A stretch of DNA of 42,840 nt from contig JAUHXR010000037.1 in NCBI GenBank assembly GCA_030426845.1, forward strand, positions 1 to 42,840. The letters are read 5' to 3'. Positions 24,984-33,769 of this stretch are shown here, piece after piece. The first letter of the stretch is position 1. Every line of letters begins with the position of its first letter. Under the pieces are notes generated by a model. That model did no database searches. It saw only the letters and a list, made by a program, of their open reading frames with translations, and was not told where the DNA came from. This stretch comes from Polyangia bacterium. Lineage in GTDB: Bacteria; Myxococcota_A; Polyangia; Polyangiales; Sandaracinaceae. The translations under genes were made by a program, and so were the position numbers.

Positions 24984-26522
24984 TTGACGAACCCCGCCGA
25001 CAACCCGCCCGTCGATGTCATCGACGCCGCTTTGCTTGAGCTCGGCCGCGAGCGAGGCTTCCTCAGCTACGACGAGGTCTGCGATCGGCTGGCCGCCGAC
25101 GGCGTGGACCTCGCGCGCGAGGTCCCCCGCGTGATGCGCGCGCTCGAGGCCGAGGGCATCGCCCTCGCCGACGGCGCGAGCCGCGGACGCGCTCCATCCC
25201 GGCCCCGCTCTCGCGCGCGCGGCCCCCAGCTCGACAGCGTCGAGCGCTACCTCGGTCGGCTCGGCGACGTGGCCCTGCTGACGCGCGACGGTGAGATCGA
25301 GCTCGCCCGTCAGATCGAGCGCGGTCGCGAGCGTGTGCTCGACGTCCTCTGGAACACGCCGGTGACCTTGCCGATCCTCGGCGAGACCCTGGCCGCCCTC
25401 GAGGCCGAGCGCGTCAGCGTGCGCGAGGTCGTCTCGGCCTCGCTGCGCAAGGGCACCGAGGAGGAGGCCGCCGCTCTCGCGGACACCCTCGAGAAGCTCC
25501 GCGCCGTCGCGCGGCTCGAGGCCGCGATCGCGTCTACGAAGAGCGCGGCGCGCGCCACCAAGCTGCGCGCGGAGCGGGCCGAAGCGCTCGGTCAGCTCAG
25601 CTTCCACGAGAAGATCCTCGAGCGCATCTACACCCGCTTCGACGGGCTCCGTGCGCGCCTCCGTCGCGCCGAGCGCCTCCAGGGCGTCGACCCGGCGGAG
25701 GCCAAGCGCCTGCGTCGCGCGGTCGAGCAGGAGGCGGGCACGAGCGCCGCGGTCGTCCGGGAGAGCGCTGAGGCGCTCCGGGAGGGCCTGGCCGCGGTCG
25801 ACGAGGCCAAGGCCGAGATGGTGGAAGCCAACCTGCGCCTCGTGGTCTCGATCGCCAAGCAGTACCGGGGCCGCGGGCTCCCGTTCCTCGACCTGATCCA
25901 GGAGGGGAACATGGGCCTCATGCGCGCGGTCGAGAAGTACGACTACCACAAGGGCTTCCGCCTCTCGACCTACGCCGGCTGGTGGATCCGCCAGTCGATG
26001 AACCGCGCGACGCAGGAGCAGGGCCGCACGATCCGCGTCCCGGTGAACGCGCTCGAGCGCTTCCACCGCGTGATGCGGCTGATGAACGAGCTCACCCCCA
26101 AGCTCGGCCGGGCGCCGACCCCGCGTGAGATCGGCCGCCGCCTGGACATGCCCGAGGCGCGCGTGCGCGAGCTGCTTCAGGCGATGCGCGACACGGTGAG
26201 CCTCGACGTCCCGGTGGGCGAGGATGGCAGCTCGACCCTCTGCGACCTCGTGGTCGACCCGGAGCAGTCCACCCCGATGCAGCCCCTGGTGGACGTGAGC
26301 CTCGAGTCCGCGCTCCAGGACGCCCTCTCGACCTTGTCGCCGCGCGAGCGCGAGATCCTCGAGATGCGCTTCGGGATGGGCGGCGAGGAGGAGCACACCC
26401 TCACGGACGTCGGCGACAAGTTCGGCCTCAGCCGCGAGCGCATCCGCCAGCTCCAGGTCCAGGCGCTCAAGAAGCTGCGCGAGGCGAGCGGTGCGGCCCT
26501 GGCCGACTTCGCCGAGGCCTGA
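24984..26522 (+). CDS. RpoD-like sigma-70 factor
   Basis: A 512-residue RNA polymerase sigma factor. The TTG start at 24984 is supported by GGAAGGA 5 bases upstream. An N-terminal winged-helix-like region (1-60, [11 protein letters not shown]) resembles sigma region 1.1. Region 1.2 is near 83-110, and a long helical non-conserved region spans about 120-270. Region 2 (about 275-350) contains [20 protein letters not shown] and [12 protein letters not shown]. Region 3 spans about 365-420, and region 4 ends with the helix-turn-helix [19 protein letters not shown]. Region 2.4 ([14 protein letters not shown]) departs from the usual primary sigma (ARTIRIPVHMIE), so it may be a group 2 or a second RpoD-like factor. 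A 75-base gap separates it from the transporter gene. Confidence 0.9.
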   Translation: MTNPADNPPVDVIDAALLELGRERGFLSYDEVCDRLAADGVDLAREVPRVMRALEAEGIALADGASRGRAPSRPRSRARGPQLDSVERYLGRLGDVALLTRDGEIELARQIERGRERVLDVLWNTPVTLPILGETLAALEAERVSVREVVSASLRKGTEEEAAALADTLEKLRAVARLEAAIASTKSAARATKLRAERAEALGQLSFHEKILERIYTRFDGLRARLRRAERLQGVDPAEAKRLRRAVEQEAGTSAAVVRESAEALREGLAAVDEAKAEMVEANLRLVVSIAKQYRGRGLPFLDLIQEGNMGLMRAVEKYDYHKGFRLSTYAGWWIRQSMNRATQEQGRTIRVPVNALERFHRVMRLMNELTPKLGRAPTPREIGRRLDMPEARVRELLQAMRDTVSLDVPVGEDGSSTLCDLVVDPEQSTPMQPLVDVSLESALQDALSTLSPREREILEMRFGMGGEEEHTLTDVGDKFGLSRERIRQLQVQALKKLREASGAALADFAEA

Positions 26523-26597
26523 GCCGCCGGTCGCCGTGCCTCGCGCGAATCCGTGATCCGCTGACCCGGGGCGAGCGGGTATGCTCGCTCCCCCGGG

Positions 26598-29500
26598 GTG
26601 GCGAGCAAATCCGACAGCAAGTTCGGCACGTTCGGCGGCGTCTTCACGCCGTCGATCCTGACGATCCTCGGCGTCATCATGTACCTGCGCCTGCCCTGGA
26701 TCGTGGGGCACGCGGATCTCACGATGGCGCTCGGCATCGTGCTCGCCGCGCACGTGGTCAGCGTCTGCACGGGCCTGAGCATCTCGTCGATCGCGACCGA
26801 CAAGAGCGTCGGCGCCGGCGGCCCCTACTACATCATCTCGCGGAGCCTCGGCCTGCCGATCGGCGGCACGCTCGGCGTCCCGCTGTTCCTCGGGCTGAGC
26901 TTCTCGATCAGCCTCTACGTGATCGGTTTCTCCGAGAGCTTCCTCGCGGTCCTCGACGTCCCGATCACCCCCAACGCGCTCCGCGTCTGCGGGACGATCA
27001 CGATCGTGCTGCTGACGATCATCACGTTCGTCAGCACGTCCCTCGCGATCAAGACGCAGTACCTCATCCTGCTGCTGATCGGCGTCTCGCTCCTCGCCGT
27101 CTTCACCGGCGATCCCGACCGGCTGCAGCCCGAGGCGCTCGTCAACGAGCCGGGCGACGGTGACCTGAAGACCCTCTTCGGCATCTTCTTCCCCGCGGTC
27201 ACCGGGTTCACCGCGGGCGTCAACATGTCGGGCGACCTGCGCGACCCGAAGCGCGCGATCCCCGCCGGCACGATGGCCGCGATCGTGGCCGGGCTGGGCG
27301 TCTACCTGGCGCTCGCGATCTTCCTCTCGCTCCGGGTCCCCACCGAGCACCTGCTCCGGAACCCGCGCGTGCTCGAGCAGATGGCCCTCTTTGGCCCCGC
27401 CGTCACCGCCGGCATCTGGGGCGCGACGCTCTCGAGCGCGCTCGGGAGCATCCTCGGCGCGCCGCGGATCCTCCAGACGATCAGCGCGGACGGGATCACC
27501 CCGCGCTGGTTCGCCAAGGGCTACGGGAAGACCAACGAGCCGCGCAACGCGCTCCTCCTCGCGTTCGTGATCGGCGAGCTGGGCATCCTGATGGCCGAGC
27601 TCGACGCGATCGCGCGCATCGTCTCGATCGTCTTCATGACCCTCTACGGCTTCCTCAACGTGGCGGCCGCGATCGAGGGCTGGGTGAGCCCGGACTTCCG
27701 CCCGGACTTCCGGATCCCGAAGACCGTCAGCGTCGTGGGCGCCGTCACCACGCTGCTCTTGATGATCAACATGGACCTCGCCGCGATGGCGGGCGCCACC
27801 GTCCTGATGGCGGTCCTCTACGTCTGGCTCCAGCGGCGCCAGCTCGCGCTCGAGTCGGGGGACGCGTGGGAGGGCATCTGGTCGTCGCTCGTCCGCGCCG
27901 GGCTCCACCGCCTCTCCACCGCCACGCGCCAGACCCGCAACTGGCGACCCAACATCCTCATGTTCCGGCCGGACGACGGCGCGCCCCGCGAGGCGCTCCG
28001 CCGGACCGCGGGGTCGCTCATCACGGGCAACGGGATGCTCACCGATCTGCGGCTGCGAGCCCCCGGCGAGCGCTCGACCGCGATCGACGACCTCGACGAG
28101 GGCCCGGTCGTCGGCGTGTTCGGTCGCTCGGTCGAGACGGCGGACCCCTTCGCGACGATGGACGCGCTGGCGCAGTTCCATGGCTTCGCGGGGATCGAGC
28201 CGAACACCGCGCTCATCGACTGGGACGCCTACGCGGCGGACGGCGAGCGCTTCGGGGGACTGATCGATCGCCTCCGCGAGCGCGACCTCAACGTGCTCCT
28301 CTTCAGCGACGCGACCCACGAGCCGCCCCCCGGCTCGGACCCGCGGGTCGACGTCTGGTGGCGGCCCGACAGCTCGCCGGCCCTCGGCATCTCGCTCGCC
28401 CGCTTCCTCACGGGGAGCGCGGCCTACCGCGGCGCGAAGGTCCGCTTCCTCACCGTCGCCCCCCGGAGCGCGATGGGCGACGGCCTGAGGAACGCGGCGC
28501 GGCGCATGCTCGAGGAGGCGCGGCTGAGCGCAGAGGTCGAGGTGATCCTCGACAGCGTCGATCCCCGGCCGCTCGCCGAGCACGTCGCCGATCGGTCCCG
28601 GGACGCGAAGCTCGCGATCGTCGAGCTGCCCGCACCGCCGCTCGCGCCGGTCTTCGACGAGCTCGCGGCGGTGACGAAGGCGGTCCCGAGCGTGCTCTTC
28701 ACCGCGCCGAGCTCCGTGTTCCGGAGCGTCGGCCGCGTCGTACGCGAGGTCGAGCCGGACCGAGACCCGGTCGAGCCCGCGCCCCTGACCCTCGAGCCGC
28801 TCTCGCTCCCGGGCACCGAGGCGCTCGCGCGGCGCGCCGAGTCGTTCGCGGCGCGCCTCGAGGCGGCGGCCCTCGCGCTCCATGACGACGCCCTCGCGCG
28901 GATCGCGCGCCGCGACGCCAAGCTCCTCGAGCGGGTGACCGACACGGTGGAGCGACACTTCTCCCAGCTCGCGGCCGGCCTCGACACCCCGAACCCGACC
29001 AAGCGCCGCCGCCTCGTCAACCGGATCCAGTCGTCGCTCCTGCTCGACTACCAGAAGGTCATCGACGAGTTCGTGCAGCAGGATCTCGTCGACCAGCGCG
29101 ACATCCTCGAGGGGCGCCTCCTCGCGCTCACGAGCGACGCGACCCTCGTCGAGGCGGACGGCGCGACCGAGGTGACCCGGCCGGCCGCGGACTTCGCGGC
29201 GCAGCCCGACGACTCGCGCGAGCTGACGCGGCTCAAGGCCGCGCGCTTCAAGGAGGCGAGCGGTGACACGGTCACCTACACCATCGACGTCGAGCCGCTG
29301 CAGCGCTTCTACGTGGACAAGGAGCTCCTCGCGCTGGCCGAGGAGACGGTCCACGAGCACGTGACCGAGAGCTGGAAGCTCACCATCCAGCTCATGCGGC
29401 TGCTTAACGCCTCGCGCACCTCCATGACGCTCATCCACGGCGGCCCGCAGACCGACGGCGAGGCCCTCGGCGCGTTCGTCGAGTCGGAGCGGGACGCGGC

Positions 29501-31688
29501 GACCGGGCGGCTCGCCGACCTCTGGGAGACCCACCTCGCGCGCTGCGACGCGCGACGCGGCGAGCTCGCGGCCCACGCGCGAGAGCTCGCCCAGGACTAC
29601 GCAGACGACCTCGACCGCGTGGACTACCCGCTCTTCGTCGCGGCGCGCCGCCGGCCCGTGAGGGACGCGGACGCGGCCCGCGCAGAGCTCGTCCAGGCGG
29701 CTACGGTGTTCTTCGACAACCAGCGCGCGCTGTTCGAGCGGGCGCGCGCCGGCCTGCGCGTCTCCGCGTTCCAGCACCGGCTCGCGACGATCGTCGAGCG
29801 CACGCGCGAGGCGATCACGATCGAGGTGAGGAACGGGGTCCTGAGCGGTTGCCGCGAGGTGGAGCGCGAGCTCGCGCGGTTCCTCGACGACGAGTCGCTC
29901 GACAAGCTGCGGGTCAGCGCCGACCTGTCGCACCGCTTCGATCCGCAGCAGGTGATCGATCAGCTCGCGCGGGACGGCCAGCGCTCGGCGGAGGAGCTGC
30001 CCGAGTCGGTGCCCACCCTGAGCGACGAGTCGATCCAGCGGCTCGCCGAGGGCGACGCGGACGAGGTCGAGGTCGTCGACCTGCCGCTCAAGCGCCTAGC
30101 CCAGTTCCTGGTCGACGCGGAGCTGGTGGGCCCCCTGACCGAGCTGCTGGCCACCGTGCCTGCGCTCGAGGAGCGCGCGCTCGGGGTGGCGGAGGACGTC
30201 ATCCGGCTGCTCGCGTTCCACCAGCAGGAGCTCGAGGCGGGCCGCGCCGAGGCGAGCTTCCACGCGCACATGCGCCCGGTGGTCGAGAGCGGGATCGAGC
30301 GCGTGCGCGCCGAGAAGGCGCCGCTCGAGGCGATCATCCCGGAGGTCGAGGCCGCGCTCGACCGGCGGCTCGAGGCGGTGCTCCGCGGGACCGACGTCTA
30401 CGAGCTCACCGGCTCGGCCCAGGCGCTCGGCCAGCACATCCGCCGTCACCAGGGTCAGCGCGCGGTGTCGGGCGCGCAGTCGCTCGCGCTTCGAGGCGTG
30501 GCGCGGATCCGGCGCACGCTGGTCGGCGCGATCTACGGGCGAAGCGCGGGCGTGATCATGGCCCAGCGCCTGCGCGACCAGGGCGAGGCCGCGGGCGCGC
30601 TCGTCGACCTGGTGTCGCGCTTCGTCGAGGGGATGAGCCCCTCCGCCTCGGTGCTCGAGGACCTGCCGTTCTACTACCGGCAGCTCTTCTTCGGGAAGAC
30701 GACCCTCAACGAGACCTTCTGGGTCGAGCGCGAGGTCGAGCTCGCGAGCGCGCGACGCGGCATCTCGCAGCACGAGCGGGGCGCGCGCGGCGTGCTCGTG
30801 GTCACGGGCGAGCGGGACAGCGGCAAGACCGCGCTCTGCCGCCGCCTCGCCGGCCGCGCGCTCTCGGGCCGCGAGGTGTTCTGGGTCACCCCGCCCGAGA
30901 CGTCGACCCCGCGCGTCGACGCGTTCCGGCAGGCGCTCACCGACGCGACTGGCCACGGCGGGCGGCCGACGAACATCATCGCCGCGGTGCCGGACCGCGC
31001 GGTGGTGGTGATCGAGGACCTCGAGCTGTGGTGGGAGCGGAGCCCCGGCGGCCTCGCGGTCGTCGACGAGCTGCTCTCGCTGATCGAGACCCACGCCGGG
31101 CGGGTGCTCTTCGTGGTGGAGATCGGCGTGCACGCGCTCGAGCTGCTGGGTCGCTTCCGACCGCTGCTTGACCACGCGCTCAGCGTGGTCGAGTGCGGGC
31201 CGGTCGACGCCGAGGCGATCAAGGAGATCGTGACGCTCCGCCACGCCTCGACGGGGATGCGCTTCACCCTCGAGGGCGTGCACCAGGACGAGCTGTCGGA
31301 CTGGCGCGAGGCCCGCCTCTTCAACGGGCACTTCAGCGCGAGCCGGGGCCTCGTCGGGGCGGCGCTCACGTCGTGGATCACCCACATCGAGGGGGCCGAC
31401 GGGCGCTCGATCGCGATCGCGCCGGCCGCGCGCGACGACTGGGAGCTGCTCGACCGCCTGCGGCCCGAGTGGGTCGCGCTGCTGGTGCAGCTCCTCTTGC
31501 ACAAGCGCGTCACGACGGCCGGCCTCGCCCGGGTGAGCGGCCTCGAGCGCCGGGCGCTCGATCACAAGCTCGACGTCCTGACCCGGATGGGGCTCGTCCA
31601 CCGCTCGCAGAGCGGCACGCTGCGCCTCAACCGCTTCGTCGCCCACGCCCTGGTGGAGCGGCTCCGCGCGCGGAGGGCCATCTCGTGA
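26598..31688 (+). CDS. SLC12-type cotransporter fused to P-loop ATPase and winged-helix domain
   Basis: A single 1696-codon frame starting with GTG at 26598. Residues about 10-430 are an APC-superfamily permease of the SLC12 cation-chloride cotransporter type (FGTFGGVFTPSILTILG, then IMYLRLPWIVG; about twelve spans). Residues about 447-700 match the SLC12 cytoplasmic domain: RNWRPNILMF at 447-456, VDVWWRPD around 585, and a UspA-like end. About 715-1395 is a long helical region with no recognised family. Walker A is GERDSGKT (1404-1411) and Walker B is VVVIED (about 1469-1474), so residues about 1395-1620 are an AAA+/STAND-like NTPase. The last 72 residues (from 1625) look like a winged helix (TTAGLARVSGLERRAL and a turn to LDVLTRMGLV). 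Its stop overlaps the MscS-like gene start. The transported ions and the role of the ATPase are unknown; NTP-gated or osmotic control of ion flux is inferred. Confidence 0.85.
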   Translation: MASKSDSKFGTFGGVFTPSILTILGVIMYLRLPWIVGHADLTMALGIVLAAHVVSVCTGLSISSIATDKSVGAGGPYYIISRSLGLPIGGTLGVPLFLGLSFSISLYVIGFSESFLAVLDVPITPNALRVCGTITIVLLTIITFVSTSLAIKTQYLILLLIGVSLLAVFTGDPDRLQPEALVNEPGDGDLKTLFGIFFPAVTGFTAGVNMSGDLRDPKRAIPAGTMAAIVAGLGVYLALAIFLSLRVPTEHLLRNPRVLEQMALFGPAVTAGIWGATLSSALGSILGAPRILQTISADGITPRWFAKGYGKTNEPRNALLLAFVIGELGILMAELDAIARIVSIVFMTLYGFLNVAAAIEGWVSPDFRPDFRIPKTVSVVGAVTTLLLMINMDLAAMAGATVLMAVLYVWLQRRQLALESGDAWEGIWSSLVRAGLHRLSTATRQTRNWRPNILMFRPDDGAPREALRRTAGSLITGNGMLTDLRLRAPGERSTAIDDLDEGPVVGVFGRSVETADPFATMDALAQFHGFAGIEPNTALIDWDAYAADGERFGGLIDRLRERDLNVLLFSDATHEPPPGSDPRVDVWWRPDSSPALGISLARFLTGSAAYRGAKVRFLTVAPRSAMGDGLRNAARRMLEEARLSAEVEVILDSVDPRPLAEHVADRSRDAKLAIVELPAPPLAPVFDELAAVTKAVPSVLFTAPSSVFRSVGRVVREVEPDRDPVEPAPLTLEPLSLPGTEALARRAESFAARLEAAALALHDDALARIARRDAKLLERVTDTVERHFSQLAAGLDTPNPTKRRRLVNRIQSSLLLDYQKVIDEFVQQDLVDQRDILEGRLLALTSDATLVEADGATEVTRPAADFAAQPDDSRELTRLKAARFKEASGDTVTYTIDVEPLQRFYVDKELLALAEETVHEHVTESWKLTIQLMRLLNASRTSMTLIHGGPQTDGEALGAFVESERDAATGRLADLWETHLARCDARRGELAAHARELAQDYADDLDRVDYPLFVAARRRPVRDADAARAELVQAATVFFDNQRALFERARAGLRVSAFQHRLATIVERTREAITIEVRNGVLSGCREVERELARFLDDESLDKLRVSADLSHRFDPQQVIDQLARDGQRSAEELPESVPTLSDESIQRLAEGDADEVEVVDLPLKRLAQFLVDAELVGPLTELLATVPALEERALGVAEDVIRLLAFHQQELEAGRAEASFHAHMRPVVESGIERVRAEKAPLEAIIPEVEAALDRRLEAVLRGTDVYELTGSAQALGQHIRRHQGQRAVSGAQSLALRGVARIRRTLVGAIYGRSAGVIMAQRLRDQGEAAGALVDLVSRFVEGMSPSASVLEDLPFYYRQLFFGKTTLNETFWVEREVELASARRGISQHERGARGVLVVTGERDSGKTALCRRLAGRALSGREVFWVTPPETSTPRVDAFRQALTDATGHGGRPTNIIAAVPDRAVVVIEDLELWWERSPGGLAVVDELLSLIETHAGRVLFVVEIGVHALELLGRFRPLLDHALSVVECGPVDAEAIKEIVTLRHASTGMRFTLEGVHQDELSDWREARLFNGHFSASRGLVGAALTSWITHIEGADGRSIAIAPAARDDWELLDRLRPEWVALLVQLLLHKRVTTAGLARVSGLERRALDHKLDVLTRMGLVHRSQSGTLRLNRFVAHALVERLRARRAIS

Positions 31689-32401
31689 GCGCGCCGTCGA
31701 CCTGGGAGGTCCTGCGGGTGCTCGTCTACGGCGGGCTCCTCTACGCGGCCCTGCGCGGCGCGCGCTTCGGGATCGACGTAGCCCCCCTCTCGGCCCTGCG
31801 CCGCGAGGCGCTCCGGCGCGCGTTCCCGGCGTTCGCGGGGCTCTGCGCGGTCGGCTACCTCCTCTACGTCTGCGGCGCGCTGACCGAGCCCGGGACGCCG
31901 GCGTTCTGGATCGCGATCGCGATCGTCCTCCTGGGCAGCCTCGGCGCCTCGTGGTTCGCGCTCTACGACATGGTGAGCGGCGTCTTCCTCAAGCTCGGTC
32001 GCGTCTGCCAGGTGGGCGACTACGTGCGGGTCGGCGACGTGCAGGGTCGGGTCGAGCGGATGGGCGCGCGCGTCCTCGTGGTGGAGACCGCACGGGGCGA
32101 GGAGGCGATCATCCCGTACAGCCGCGTGGTGCGCGACTCGGTGCTGCGCACGCCGGTGTCCGAGCGCGGCACGCTCCACGTGTTCGAGCTGCACCTGCCC
32201 GGGCGGCCCGCGGTGGCCGAGACCAAGCGCCGCATCCGCGAGAGCGCGCTGCTCTGTCACTGGGCCGCGGTCGCGCGCGACCCGGAGATCGCGGTCCTCG
32301 ACGCCGACCGCTACGAGGTGACGGTGTTCGCGCTCGACGCCGACCGCGTGCGCGAGGTCGAGGAGGCCGTCCGCGCGGGGGTCGACGCCTCGGCCCCGTG
32401 A
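31685..32401 (+). CDS. MscS-like small mechanosensitive channel
   Basis: A 238-residue membrane protein starting with GTG that overlaps the preceding stop (GTGA), so it is translated with the fusion protein. Three hydrophobic segments (about 8-28, 50-68 and 73-100) end with the pore-type helix SLGASWFALYDMVSGVFLKLG. The MscS beta domain follows (QVGDYVRVGDVQGRVERMGAR, IIPYSRVVRD). The alpha/beta vestibule segment is short. Such channels release solutes when membrane tension rises on hypo-osmotic shock. Together with a cation-chloride cotransporter homologue, this suggests a two-way system for cell volume or ion balance. The pairing is certain in sequence, the joint function inferred. Confidence 0.85.
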   Translation: MSAPSTWEVLRVLVYGGLLYAALRGARFGIDVAPLSALRREALRRAFPAFAGLCAVGYLLYVCGALTEPGTPAFWIAIAIVLLGSLGASWFALYDMVSGVFLKLGRVCQVGDYVRVGDVQGRVERMGARVLVVETARGEEAIIPYSRVVRDSVLRTPVSERGTLHVFELHLPGRPAVAETKRRIRESALLCHWAAVARDPEIAVLDADRYEVTVFALDADRVREVEEAVRAGVDASAP

Positions 32402-32419
32402 GCGAACCGTTGGGCGCCC

Positions 32420-33658
32420 TCAGCCGAGCAGGCGTGCGTAGACGAGCCAGGCGGCCCCGAGCGCGAGGACACCGCCGACCAGGATCCCCACGAGCGCCGC
32501 GACGATCACCACCACGCGCGTCGAGCTCGAGCGCGGCGGCTCGGTCATCAGCGCGGGCGGGATCTCGCTCCGGATCGTCTGACCGCCCGCGCCGTCGAAG
32601 CCGTCATCGACCGCGGGGAAGTCCGCCGAGCGGAAGGCGTTCGCCTCCTCCTCGAGGGACACGTCGATCTCGATGTTGGGCTCCGGCCCCGTCAGGAGCT
32701 GGAGGGTGGCCGGCCGGTCCTCCGCCTCGCCGAACACGGACTCGGTGCGCACGGTCGCGTCCTCGTGCACCTCCCAGTCGAGATCGATCGGCGCCTCCCC
32801 ACGGAGCCGGAGCGTCTCGGCCATCGTGCGCGCCGACTGCCACCGGTCCGGCAGGGCGCGCACGAGCGCTCCATCGACCGCGGTGGCGAGCCACTCGGGC
32901 AGATCCGGGCGCACGTCCCGGAGGCGCGGCGGATCGCTGTTCATCAGCCGCGCGATGAGGCGGTTGTAGGAGTCCTCGTCGTACGGCGGGCGCCCGGTGA
33001 GCGCGTGGAAGAGGACCGCGCCGACCGACCAGAGATCGGCGCGCGAGTCGACCGGGTCCCCCGCCGCCTGCTCGGGCGCCATGTACCAGGGCGTGCCAAG
33101 CACGGCGCCCTGCTGGGTAGAGTAGACCTCGGGCCCGCTCTTGCTGTGCTTGGCCACGCCGAAGTCGATGATCTTCACGCGCAGGGCGCCGCGATCGTCG
33201 CGGGTCAGGAAGAGGTTCTCGGGCTTGATGTCGCGGTGGACGATGCCCCGATCGTGGGCCGCGGCCATCCCCTCGAGCACCTGGACCCCGCACTCGATGA
33301 TCTCGTCGAGGCGCAGGTCGTTCGACTCGATCGCGTCGTCGAGGGTGCGGCCCTCGAGCCGCTCGAGCGCGATGTAGAGGGAGCCGTCGGGCTCCGCGCC
33401 CGCGTCGTAGACGTCGCAGATCACCGGGTGGTCGATCTCCGCCGCGGCCCGGGCCTCGCGCAGGAACCGGACCCCGTAGCCCTCGTGCTCGGCGATCGCG
33501 GGGTCGATCACCTTGAGGGCGACGTGCTTACGGGTGAACTGGTGCACCGCCGCGTAGACCGCCCCGATCGCGCCGCGACCGATCAGCCGCTCGAGGCGAT
33601 ACTTGCCCGCGATCAGGCTCCCCACCCGGGCGTCCGCCGCTGCCGTTGACCCGTTCAC
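32420..33658 (-). CDS. Tail-anchored Ser/Thr protein kinase
   Basis: A 412-residue Hanks-type kinase. The glycine loop is IGRGAIGAVYA (26-36), the ATP-binding lysine K49 is in HVALKV, the catalytic loop is HRDIKPEN (141-148), DFG is at 165-167 and APE at 194-196. All residues needed for activity are present. After the kinase domain (about 20-290) comes a disordered acidic linker of about 90 residues, then one transmembrane helix (about 381-408) only 4 residues from the end. The kinase therefore faces the cytoplasm and has no extracellular sensor domain, unlike PknB. It converges with the MscS-like gene with 18 bases between stops. Whether it regulates that module is unknown. Confidence 0.95.
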   Translation of the reverse strand: MNGSTAAADARVGSLIAGKYRLERLIGRGAIGAVYAAVHQFTRKHVALKVIDPAIAEHEGYGVRFLREARAAAEIDHPVICDVYDAGAEPDGSLYIALERLEGRTLDDAIESNDLRLDEIIECGVQVLEGMAAAHDRGIVHRDIKPENLFLTRDDRGALRVKIIDFGVAKHSKSGPEVYSTQQGAVLGTPWYMAPEQAAGDPVDSRADLWSVGAVLFHALTGRPPYDEDSYNRLIARLMNSDPPRLRDVRPDLPEWLATAVDGALVRALPDRWQSARTMAETLRLRGEAPIDLDWEVHEDATVRTESVFGEAEDRPATLQLLTGPEPNIEIDVSLEEEANAFRSADFPAVDDGFDGAGGQTIRSEIPPALMTEPPRSSSTRVVVIVAALVGILVGGVLALGAAWLVYARLLG

Positions 33659-33769
33659 TGCTCGCCCCTCGACCTCCGCAGGGATACCCCGCGCGCCCCG
33701 CGCCGCACAACCGGCCCGGCTGACGGTTCCTGGACGGGGACGCCCGATCCCCTACCCTGACCGCGCACC

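Noticed and set aside
24643-24987. 114-codon open frame in the sigma leader
   Set aside because: It has weak third-position bias, no ribosome site and no recognisable domain. A regulatory leader peptide cannot be excluded but is not supported.
24780-29933. Very long open frame on the minus strand (about 1717 codons)
   Set aside because: It runs antisense to the sigma-factor and transporter genes, which have clear domains. Such shadows are expected at this GC content. Its sequence is low-complexity Arg/Glu/Ala/Val.
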